Shown here piece after piece: positions 54,986 through 64,000 of a stretch of 64,000 nucleotides of DNA. The stretch is from Bursaphelenchus xylophilus. Taxonomy: Eukaryota; Nematoda; Chromadorea; Rhabditida; Aphelenchoididae. The position numbers and the translations under genes are program-made. Every line of letters starts with the position of its first letter. The first letter of the stretch is position 1. Under the pieces are notes generated by a model. The model saw only the letters and a program-made list of their open reading frames with translations, made no database searches and was not told where the DNA came from. The stretch covers positions 11,594,001 through 11,658,000 of the forward strand of contig CAJFCV020000006.1 of assembly GCA_904066235.2 (NCBI GenBank), read 5' to 3'.

Positions 54986-57900
54986 CTATGATTTCTTCGA
55001 CTTTTTGGTGGCTTCAGACTGCTTGCCGGATTTGGCGCTGGATGGTTTCTCCACGGGGAGAGAATCCCACCAGGGGTCCGTGTACTTGAACTCGAACTTG
55101 TCTCGGAACTGAAAATAAAAAAATTAAAATTCTATTTTTAATCAAAAAAAAAAAAATAAAAAATCAAATAAAAAAGCCTCACCTCATCCAGGGTCTTCGA
55201 AACCGCGGCCATATCGATCGTATTGCCCGGGGGCTTGTCCCAGATCAAGTTCCTGAGCATTGCGATGATTTCGTCATCCTTTGAAGGGTACTGCGGAACG
55301 TCCTCGGTCTGCGCCTTCAAATACAACTCGACCAGGCCTTCGGTTTCGTCAGGGGTTGGCCGAGAGTAGGCGAACTCGCCCGTCAGGACCACCACACAGC
55401 AGTGGAACCAGGACTGCATGTCGTCCACCATGCTCACCTCCTGGCCACGCAAGGCGGGCAGCGACATGTACTCGAGGGTGCCACAGCCGGCGGGACGCTT
55501 CGCTCCGAACTTCTGCACAAACCCAAAGCCTACGATGCGAAGCTGAAAGAATTGGGCATTATATTTTTTTCGAAACAAAACGAAGCAATTTCTCGGTGCA
55601 AAAACAGGAAAAAGTTCCTTATTTTGGCCACAACAAAGGTACTCCGCGAACTGCGCCCAAGCTTGGGAACTAAAGTTAGGAAAAAACGCTTCGACCTAGC
55701 TGGCACTGAATTACTATAATAGCTCTATAGTTTTAAGGGTACCTACGAAGGCTCATTTAGTTCCATACGGAGGCAATAAGTTTAGTTCCGGACATGTTTC
55801 ATCGTATAAAGTGTAAAATCACAGGCTGCAGCCGTTTTTCAAGGGTAAGGTGGTACGTAAAAAAGAAGGTACCTCACTAACTAAATCCACTGTCCGGGCG
55901 TTGACAACGATGAATTGAGCGTGCACGCTAAATTTGGGCTAATTCCGACCAGTTTCCGCAAAGTTATAAGCTGTGGCCAAAATAAGGAACTTTTACCCAA
56001 AAAAAAATAATAATAAATGATTTTGACTATCTTCCACCACTTCAAATCGCCCCGCCAAACCCACCAGGTTATCATTCAGCCTCTTCTGCATAAAATTCGC
56101 GGGCTTCAGGTCGCCATGCGCGTATCCCAAGCGCTGCAACTCCAGGATCCCCTGCAGCATTTGATAACACACGTTCAGCTTCTGACCGTAGTTTGAACAC
56201 GGAAGATCTTCCAACACGTCCTGAATACTGCGTGCGAAGAAATTCATGGAGTAGAAGATAACGTTCTGATAGCGTCCCGAATCGCCCACTTTGGCAAGGT
56301 GAGGTTGCTTCTTCTCCCTGAAAAAAAGAGGAATTAGGGCATTAGAAACAACGAGAAGGCAGAGGGTGACTGTTCCGGGTGGTTTGGGGGGCCTTCGGAT
56401 ATTATCCATGATGATTTTTTGACAAGGAAAACACTTCTATGAGGTAAGGAGGTACAGATCGAGACTCAAAAAAATCGCAAAATTTTTCTGTTTCAGAATA
56501 TGTAAAAATTAGCTCTCCAATTTTGGTTTGTAAGGGCAAAAAAATCCTCAGAACTTTTCTCAAAACGATCAACAAAAAATCAAAAAATCGGTATAAACTC
56601 ACTTCGGCATGGACTTGTTAGAGTCCCAGAAGAATCGGAGGAGTGCTATCTCCTGTTTGGCCCGCTCCATTTCCACCTCGTCCTTGGCGACCATGAATTT
56701 GATGGCGACAAACGATCCGTCTCCTATCCCGTATTGGTGGACTGCTCTCATTTTTCCATGGCTCAGCGTCTTGACGTGTTCATAGTGAAACCGAAGCGAG
56801 AATGAGTCGTCGGTGACTTTCGGAAGCGGCAACCCAAAATCATCGTCTTTAAAGGTCTCTTTAAAGTCCACGGCCCGATATTGGTCTCGATAATCCCGCG
56901 TCAGCAGGTTCCAGTCAACATTGCTGAAAATGCAATACAATGCGAGTACGTCAAAAAAAAATAAATAAAATAAAAAAAACTATTCGCACTGCGCGATTGA
57001 GGCAAATGCTCCCAAAGCGTAGAGAACGGCAATCCAAAATAAAAGAAAAAATTTCCCGCCCCTTTTTGGTGATTCGTTCAACACGAAATGTCACTATCCG
57101 ATAAAAAAACATTTTCTGATCTTTCTTCTTCCTTTTCCAGAAAACGGAATTATTCCGGGCAAAAAAAGGCGTATAATTTCGTGACGTTTCGTCTCTCTTT
57201 TAAATCAATGAAAACGATACGAAGTTTCGAAACGGTTCAGGAAATGCGCTGCATTGACGTGTAGAGGCTCTCAGAAGAAGACTCAAAAGCGAAGCAGGCC
57301 CAAATAGACATGGTAGAAAACGGGCCGGGCCACGAGGCGCCCAAGGCCCGGCCCGGTAGGCATGCCTGGCCCCAAAAACGAAGAGCCCCGACCGAAAACT
57401 CCCCAAAATGAATCAAAAAAAATGAAAAAAAATGCAAATCTTACCCGTACGAGTCGCGCGGTGCGTCATCATCCCGGTCCCGGTTCGACGACCACCCATC
57501 TTTCTGAAAGAAAACAGCTCAAAATAAAATCGCAAAACTCCACAAAAGTACTCCCAAACAACTCACTTCGAGGTCGGTATTTGGCACGGGCTTCTTTTCT
57601 CTTCTCCAAGCGCCTCCCCATGGCGACCACTTGTACTGAAAAAACACAAACTTATTTCGAACAGGCTGCCAAAATGGTGGTTATCAAGGCCGGAAAACAT
57701 CCCATCAGCCACAACTTACCCAGAACGGGGCGGAACCAACAAAGGCGATGAGAACAACTCCAAGGAACCCGGCGGAGAGGCCGACGAGCACCTTTCCCCT
57801 CTCCGTCAGCAGACCTCTTCTGCGGGCCTTTGGCTTCGGGGGTCTAAAGAGCGATCAATACGATTTAAACTTCACTTACACATGCATGAACCGAACATAG

Positions 57901-59039
57901 ACGTTTTTGAGCTCGTCTCGGGGAATGGCCGGGTCCAATTCGCAGTTGTGGACGATTTGGAGGTACTGCTGAAATCATCACGTTCCAAAAAACGACTGTT
58001 TGACCAAAACTTACAACATGATGCCATCCGGATGTTTCATTGGGAACCAGAGTAATCTTCTCGTCGTTGCATGAACGGGGTTCCCAGGATGTAGTCAGAG
58101 AACCGACGGTGACTTCTTGACACGTCCCAAGGCCGTCCTTGTACACATAGGTCCCCTTGATTTGATTAATACCCAATCTTTCGTCCACAACTACGGGTAT
58201 TTCTCTCTTTTCAATCTCGCTTCCACCTAGACTGAAAATGTAGGTGTACCTGGAAGCTTTCCGTGCAATTCCATAGAGCCGGTCTTTGATTCGGTACACG
58301 TGGAAGTTGACATCGCACGAAGATGATCGGGTAACTACGCGGATTCCGTTTGTGTCGCCGGCAACGGGGCACTTCCTAAAATACGTTACACATCAATTGA
58401 AGATGCAACTTACACCGAAGACCCCTCGCTATCTCTGTGCGTGACCTGGCCGCCGAGTTCAATTCTGTCTCCATCCACGACCATCTGCAGGTTAGCGCCC
58501 TCGATTGTGCTGCCGCTGAACGGGATCCGAGATCTGAAACAGAGAAGACACTAGTAAAAGCCATCTTCGTGCCAGAGCTAGAGGAGCGAAATCGAGCCGG
58601 GTGGTTGATCCGGGCCTGAGCAGATTTCAGCTCTGAAAACTGTGTTCCCCGTCGTCCCGATTACCACTTTTAGGACAAGAATTTTTGTCAGAAAGTTGTT
58701 TCTTGTCTTATAATAGTTTTTGTTTAAAAACACGAACAAAAGATGGGGCGCAGGTCGGGAAAAACAATTTTGAAGAGAATAGAGCAAAACGCGAAAAATT
58801 CACCCAAAATTTTCGAAATAAAACTTCTCTAATCAACTGTATCCCCTCCCAAAACAAGTAAAAAAGCCAGCTCCAACTTACAACTCAAGCGATCCGCTCC
58901 AATTCCTCGTTTGCATCCAAATCCCGCGGTCCTTGTACTCCAACACCTTGAGCTCGGCCATGTTCGGAGTCGGACCGTCGAACAGCGCGCTGCACATTAG
59001 AAGCGAGTTCACCAGCGCTTTTATCGCGGCTTCTTCCAT
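54986..59039 (-). CDS. Single-pass membrane protein with pseudokinase-like domain, copy 2
   Basis: Paralogue of the gene at 45629-49837, transcribed the other way. Exons on the minus strand: 58882-59039, 58414-58533, 58015-58375, 57880-57968, 57720-57843, 57567-57635, 57445-57503, then a damaged exon 8 region (about 57000-57400), and 56603-56923, 56065-56317, 55183-55542 and 54986-55108. All joins except exon 8 keep frame. The external-type domain (KCPVAGDTNG, RIKDRLYGI), the membrane segment and the kinase-like part (VAIKFMV, HGDLKPANFM, IVGFGFV, GTLEYMSLPAL) are conserved, including the missing Asp of DFG. In exon 8 the acceptor is lost, about 140 coding bases are missing and foreign sequence is inserted, so the copy either has a new linker or is a pseudogene. 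AATAAA at about 54953 fits a poly(A) signal. Confidence 0.75.
55614..55990. mobile_element. MITE, family D, in an intron of copy 2
   Basis: GTTCCTTATTTTGGCCACAA to TGTGGCCAAAATAAGGAAC. It lies in the intron before the penultimate exon, and the matching intron of copy 1 lacks it. It is nearly identical to the copy at 9939-10315. Confidence 0.88.
56423..56540. repeat. Single arm of family E fold-back element
   Basis: CAAGGAAAACACTTCTATGA, TCGAGACTCAAAAAAATCG, CAGAATATGTAAAAATTAGC and CCAATTTTGG follow the arm of 22538-23108. The tRNA-like core and the other arm are absent. It lies in an intron of copy 2. Confidence 0.7.
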
Positions 59040-59239
59040 TTTCGAGGCAACGATCTATAAAGAGCGACCACCGAACAAAGTATGGATCAACCGAATGAGA
59101 GGCGATCGTTGGAAATCCGTGGCTTTTGTAGCTTATTCGGCTTTTATGCAAATTTCTTTTTGGGAAAAACAATTTCAAAATTATGATTTTTTTTGAAAAA
59201 TCTTCATATTTTGAGGGGTTTGGCGTAAAAATTTTGAAG

Positions 59240-60185
59240 GAAAAAATTTTGTGAGCAAAAAATCGACCGGTCGAAAACCTTCAAAAAATTTTCACCACGG
59301 GGTTGCAAGTGTATATTTGCCAGTTTAGCGTGGAAAAAACAGTTTTTTTGTCTTATGATTCTCTCTACGGTAGGAATAGCCCGTGTCCAGAAAATGTGTC
59401 ACGATGACACTTGTTAAAAACGTGTTAGCGATGTAAACAATGGTTGTGTTTGGCTTGGAGTGCTCTCTGGAGTGCCCATAAAAAATTTTAGGTTCATAAC
59501 TTTTACACTGCACAATATGGATGACGGATTTTCTGGATTTTTTTGGATTTTTCAGCTGTTGGTGGGTTTAAGATGCCCGGAATTTCTGAACATGCCCTAG
59601 AGAGGTCTTCCAGCCATATAGAGGCTTTGTTTATACGACTGACACATTTTTGGAAAATGTGTCATCGTGACACATTTCCTGGACACCCAAAGATTTTGAA
59701 TTCTAGAGCCATATACGGGCGTTTAATAATTTTTTTCATTAATTTTTACGCAGAGAAAAAATTCTGTGGCGAAAAATTCCATTTCCGCTTTTTTTTGGGG
59801 ACTACGAACTTGCACTTTGTTTGAACTTTTTCGGGTAAGAGAGCCGGCCCCCTCAACGTTTCTTTTCGCTCTTTTTTGGAGCCGGCTCCCCCTCCTGTCC
59901 ACCTCCTCTTTTCGGCTTCGAATTTTTTTCGTTCTGCAAAGAGTCCACGAAAAAAGTTTGGTCCATTCGTTTGGTTGGGGGTTGTTTCGAAGTTTGTGCA
60001 CATGAAAATGGGATTTTTTGAAGTTGGAGAAAAAGAAATTGGCTGATTTTACGAGCTTTTATTTTTTTATTTTTCAATTTTTTTAAAATACACGTCAAAT
60101 TGCGTGACCAAAGCTTATTATGTAATGTCTGGGTTGGTTGCTGCAAATAAAACAAGAGCTGACTGGTGTAAACAACAAGTTACGG
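59240..60185. other. Intergenic, no gene recognised
   Basis: Contains two GTGTCATCGTGACAC-like short palindromes (59398-59420, 59658-59680) within ATGTGTCACGATGACAC phrases. A C/T-rich stretch (59840-59920) looks promoter-like, but no first exon could be tied to it. Confidence 0.4.
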
Positions 60186-60189
60186 TGGC

Positions 60190-61015
60190 TTTTTTGCACA
60201 ATTGATATCTTATTTTTGCACCGTGCGGAGAGAAAATAATAAATTTCCCGCTGCACGGTGCAAAAAGTCTAATTTTCCGTTGCACTGTGCAAAAAAATCA
60301 AGTCGCACGATGCAATTGTCGCAAGAATTTTTTTTGCACTGTGCAATTTTAATTTTTTCTTTTCTTTTGTTTTTTTTGCACCGTGCATTTCCCCGTTGGA
60401 TTCGCACTGTGCATTTTTTATCGCACAGTGCAAAAAACCCGAAATTGCACAGTGCAAAGAAATGTTTTGTTTTCGCACAGTGCATGTCGCTGGAGTGATT
60501 TTTGGCATTTGCACTGTGCAAAAAAACTCAGGGTGCGAGCGACAGCCCAAAAAAGCCTAATGCACGGTGCAAAAATCAAGAAATTGCACAGTGCAAAGAA
60601 ATTTTTTGTTTTTGCACAGTGCATGTCGCTGGAGTGATTTTTGGCGTTTGCACTGTGCAAGAGCGACGACCAAAAAATGCCTATTGCACGGTGCAAAGAA
60701 AAGTTTTGTTTTCGCACAGTGCATGTCGCCGAACCGATTTGATTTTTGACGTTTGCACTGTGCAAAAAAACTCAGGGTGCGAGCGACAGCCAAAAAAAGC
60801 CTATTGCACGGTGCAAATAAGTGAGAAATTGCACAGTGCAAAGAAATTTTTTGTTTTTCGCACAGTGCATGTCGCTGGAGTGATTTTTGGTGTTCGCACT
60901 GTGCAAGAGCGACAGCCCAAGATGCCTATTGCACGGTGCGCAAAAGCAAGAAATTGCACAGTGCAAAGAAATTTTTTTGTTTTTCGCACAGTGCGAAAAT
61001 CACTTCAGCGACTTT
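60190..61015. repeat. Array of GCACNGTGC palindromes
   Basis: About 25 copies of GCACAGTGC, GCACTGTGC, GCACGGTGC or GCACCGTGC in 800 bases. From 60470 onward they sit in a larger unit (TGCATGTCGCTGGAGTGATT, TTTGGCGTTTGCACTGTGCA, GCGACAGCCCAAAAAAGCCT, TTGCACGGTGCAA, GAAATTGCACAGTGCAAAGA) of 100-146 bases, repeated about four times. Spacing between palindromes is irregular, mostly 15-50 bases. Confidence 0.93.
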
Positions 61016-61769
61016 GGAGTGGTAATCTAAATTTGTCGCAAGTTTCATTAAGGCCACTTTTCCGAATTTTTACAAACTTTTTTCGTCAAAAAAATCTCAG
61101 AAATCGTTCCAGTCAGCTCTTTTCTCCATCTTTTCCTCCCATCACGTGTGCCTTTTTTCTGCGATTTTCCTCCAAAGGAACCCTGAAACACCCACTTCTG
61201 AATCCCCCCTCTTCCATTCGGAACGCGCGCATCGCCTCAGGGGCAGAGACGTTTTTTTTTCGTTTTTCGTCTGATCGACTCGAGAATTGAGGTTTCAGAG
61301 CGGTTAATTGGGGTGAAAATTGATTGATTTTTTGGGATTTTTGGGTTGCAGAAATGGTTTTGCTTGATTTATTGTGCATTACAGTGAGTTTCCAAAGATT
61401 TTGATGGGGAATTTTGAAACTTTTCGAAAAAATAGTTTTTTGAAATTGAAATTTTTTGTTTAAATTTGGGTTAAAATGGTTCAGATTTAGATTGAAATTA
61501 TTTATGAGGGATAAAAAAAATTTTTTGCTTGCAATTTGTCAAAAAAATAAGATTTTTAGGCTAGAAAATCGCAAAATTCAAAGTTTTCTTCAAAAAATTG
61601 CATAAATTTCAAAGAAACTTGTTAAAAATTAAAAAAAAAATTTTATAACACATTTTTGAATTTTTTTACATTTCGATTTTCAAAAAAATTGAGATTTTTC
61701 GAAAAAAAATTAAAAAATTAAAAAAATTTTTTTTTGCTATTTTTAAAATAAAAAAATTGGCATTCGGTT

Positions 61770-61955
61770 TCAAGTCCTGTGTACAATATTTCCCCAAAAA
61801 ATCAATTTTTTCCCCACAAAATTCGCAGAGATATGGCCAAAAAACCATTTTTCTCTAACCGTCTCTCCATTTTGCATACTCTCTCACACAAATCATTGGA
61901 AATCGCGGCTCTCGCTGCAAAGCGTGAGCTGAAATTTTCACAGATCAATTTACGA
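61770..61955. repeat. Family C fragment
   Basis: TTCAAGTCCTGTGTACAATA, CGCAGAGATATGGCCAAAAA, CTCTAACCGTCTCTCC and GGCTCTCGCTGCAAAGCG follow family C order. Confidence 0.55.
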
Positions 61956-61959
61956 CCTG

Positions 61960-63550
61960 TTCCGAGCAGTTGCTAATAATATTTTGACTTGAATTTGAAT
62001 TTTTTGTCGAAAAATCTGCGATTTTTGAGTCATTTCTCCCGTCTCTTGTCTTCGCCCGCTGAATCATCGCAGGATTCTCGTCGTGGGCCAAAAACTCAGC
62101 CATGGAAAGCAAGGGCGTGGAGAGGTTGATCATCATGCTTTCTAATTTTTCGGAACGATCTAACTTTACTTTTTAAAATTCGGGATTTTTAGTCAAAATA
62201 TTCAATTTTTTGACTATTTTTTGTAAATTTTGAAATAAATTTCTATAAAATATGTCATGATGACATGTTTTTTTGAAGAAAGGGCTTATATTTTTTCTGA
62301 AAAAAGGGATTTCTCATCCTAATTTTTTACTTTTTTTCAAAAAATCCTTTTTTTTTCAAAATTTAAAGGAAAAATCCAAAAAATGCGTCATAATGACATG
62401 TTTAAAGGATTGATAAAGCTTCTATTTTGCTGAAAATGCTATTTTTGACCCGCTTTTACGAATTTTTCACAAAAAAAAATTTTGATTTTTTCAAAAAATT
62501 TCTTTTTTTTTAATAAAATTTTTGATAAAACATCTAAAAAATCGGTCATTCTGACATATTTAAAAGTCAATCAGAGTCCTATATTGCCTGAAAAGCCATG
62601 TTTTGCCCAGATCTTTGATTTTTTCCCCCAAAAAATTCAATTTTTCCAATGAAAATTCAATTTTTTCGAGTTCTCCCCTAAAATTCGCTACAACGAACCG
62701 CTGGGACCGTGTAGACGGTGGAGGCTTTTGTTTGCTCATCCCTCGTGTGTTGGGCTGAGTTCGTGGCCGCAGGTCGTGCGCACTCTGGGTTTTATTTATC
62801 AAGCGAGAGAGCGGCGGGATTGGGGAGAGCGGAGAGAGAAAGAGCGGTCACTTTCAGCTCAAGTGGTCATTCCAACGCACGCTCGCTGTTTTTTGTTTAG
62901 AGTTCAGAGGCCATCAGGTCGGATTCTTGCCGTAGATTGGAGATTTGGGGTGATTTTTATATTGTAGTAGACATTAGTAGGGGAGTTGAGAAAAAAGGGG
63001 TAAAAATAGCCAAATTATATCAAAAAATGCTGTATAAAAAATGTTTTATTACTTTTCAGACACCTATTTCACTTTTCCAACTCTCAATTATTAGAAAAAA
63101 TTTCAAAAATTCAAATTTCCCGCCAAATTTGGCATTCTGTTTTAACCCTTGAAACAACAAATTTAAGATTTTTACCCATCTGGAGAACTTTTTAAAGCCA
63201 TTTCCAGCCCTCTACACAGCGAATTTCCCTATAAAAACCATCTTTTTTAAAACATTTTTTCCCATTTTTATAAAAAAATTTATTTTTCCATTTTTCATCC
63301 CAATTACTTTTGCTTTTTCTCCACGGATTACTCATCTAAATTAAGAGTTTTTTTCTGTTTTTCTCTAAACCCTCTTGAATCCGCTGAATCTCTCCGTTTT
63401 CTCGATTAGAAATCGATTTCTTCGGGAGTTCAGTGAGATGAAATCGCGGGATCTCGGCGGATACGTGGTTTACTCAGTCAGTTTTTTAATTGGCGAGAGT
63501 TTGCGGAGGTGAAAGTACACTGTTCCTGACGAGAACCCATTTTTTTTGAA
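61960..63550. other. AT-rich region with a GAGAG-rich island, no gene proved
   Basis: Four TCATNNTGACAT motifs lie at spacings of about 140 bases (62257, 62390, 62546 and an upstream variant) in A/T-rich sequence. At 62800-62880 a GAGAGCGG/GAGAGAAAGAGCGG island resembles a nematode promoter. Possible short coding starts on either strand (62136, 62740 on minus) have no convincing downstream exon. Confidence 0.35.
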
Positions 63551-63554
63551 GTTT

Positions 63555-64000
63555 TGATTTTTTGCACTGTGCAAAATTTTTGGCTTTTTTTCTTGCACTG
63601 TGCAAAAAAATTTTTGGCTTTTTTCTTGCACGGTGCAATTTTTTGCCTTTAATTTTTTCGCACAGTGCATTTTTTGGCTCTCCGTTTTTGCACAGTGCAA
63701 AATTTTTTGGCTTTTTTTCTTGCACAGTGCGGTTTTTCGCTCCCCATTTTTTTGCACTGTGCAAAATTTTTTTTGTTTACTTTATTTTCTTGCACGGTGC
63801 AATTTTTTGCTCTTCATTTTTTTCGCACCGTGCAAAAAATTTTTTGATTATTTTTTTGCACCGTGCAAAATTTTTAGATTCTCTTTGCACTGTGCAAAAA
63901 AAATTTTCGCCTTTTTTGCTGCACGGTGCAATTTTCTGCTCTTTAATTTTTTCGCACCGTGCAAAAAATTTTTTGGATTTTTTCCTCGCACAGTGCGCTT
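63555..64000. repeat. Second GCACNGTGC array, runs off the window
   Basis: About 15 palindromes (TTGCACTGTGCAAAA, TTGCACGGTGCAATT, TCGCACCGTGCAAAA) spaced 20-45 bases by T-rich or A-rich linkers containing TTTTTGGCTTTTTT. Unlike the first array there is no larger unit. It continues past the window end. Confidence 0.92.

Larger units (their letters stand above)
54955..59235 (-). repeat. Right arm of large inverted duplication
   Basis: Reverse-complement counterpart of 45435-49890. Exons agree closely in sequence and length: 158/158, 120/123, 361/361, 89/89, 124/127, 69/69 and 59/59 for exons 1-7, and 321/315, 253/244, 360/360 and 123/120 for exons 9-12 (copy 2/copy 1). Confidence 0.9.

Noticed and set aside
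60502..61290. 262-codon plus-strand ORF
   Set aside because: It is open only because the tandem GCACNGTGC repeat lacks stops in that frame. The repeated CTVQ/HSAK-like peptide is a translation of the repeat.
61353..61382. Possible plus-strand first exon (MVLLDLLCIT followed by GTGAGT, preceded by TTGCAG)
   Set aside because: The splice and start signals fit, but no in-frame downstream exon was found before the window end.
61945..62136. Minus-strand ORF beginning MMINLSTPLLSMAEFLAHDE
   Set aside because: Composition looks protein-like, but it has no donor site, no partner exon in the next 2.5 kb and no recognisable domain.
62560..62802. Minus-strand ORF with MSKQKPPPSTRSQRF
   Set aside because: Possible first exon, but the frame then runs into A/T-rich low-complexity sequence and no splice partner fits in phase.
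1..64000. CRISPR array, bacterial operon or plasmid features
   Set aside because: The repeats are fold-back or dispersed with no regular unique spacers, and genes have spliceosomal introns, so a prokaryotic reading does not fit.

Overview
The window reads as nuclear DNA of a Caenorhabditis-like nematode. It is AT-rich. Genes are split by many short introns, often 45-70 bases, ending in the nematode acceptor TTTTCAG. The recognisable proteins (fumarylacetoacetase, SUMO E1 subunit AOS1, prolyl oligopeptidase, peroxisomal 3-hydroxyacyl-CoA dehydrogenase, serpentine receptor) match nematode-style genes. Splice joins were worked out by hand: for fah-1, the prolyl oligopeptidase, the dehydrogenase, both receptor-kinase-like genes and most others, exon lengths sum to an intact reading frame.

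Layout. 0.3-4.1 kb: fah-1 (+), with a mariner-like element and fold-back repeats in its introns. 4.6-5.6 kb: a Gly/Tyr-rich secreted peptide gene (+). 6.1-7.8 kb: aos-1 (-). 8.1-10.5 kb: a seven-helix chemoreceptor-like gene (-). 10.5-13.7 kb: repeats, including an unusual inverted array of TTCGCGGAC around a decayed ORF. 13.7-20.3 kb: a four-helix membrane protein (-), whose large intron holds tRNA-Tyr, hairpin elements, a tRNA-like fold-back element and a young LTR retrotransposon. 21.4 kb: a second small secreted peptide (-). 23.4-27.7 kb: prolyl oligopeptidase (-). 27.7-32.2 kb: repeats only. 32.2-36.4 kb: an unrecognised protein built of four exon-encoded modules (-), with tRNA-Ser in its last intron. 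36.5-41.3 kb: 3-hydroxyacyl-CoA dehydrogenase ending in SKL (-). 43.2-45.2 kb: a small four-helix protein (-). 45.4-59.2 kb: a large inverted duplication whose two arms each carry a gene for a single-pass membrane protein with a pseudokinase-like C-terminal domain (+ and -). The spacer between the arms holds a cysteine-protease remnant and a 1.5-kb near-perfect palindrome. 59-64 kb: mostly repeats, including two dense arrays of the palindrome GCACNGTGC.

The genes do not form one pathway. fah-1 (tyrosine breakdown), the dehydrogenase (probably peroxisomal fatty-acid oxidation), prolyl oligopeptidase and aos-1 (SUMO activation) are housekeeping genes. The receptor-like, small secreted and four-helix genes look lineage-specific. 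The repeats are the striking part. A hairpin family ending in TGTCGGGAAAATAATG occurs at least 15 times, and at one place its end is used as a splice acceptor in a tandem, in-frame, coding array. Another fold-back family carries a tRNA-like core with polymerase III boxes.
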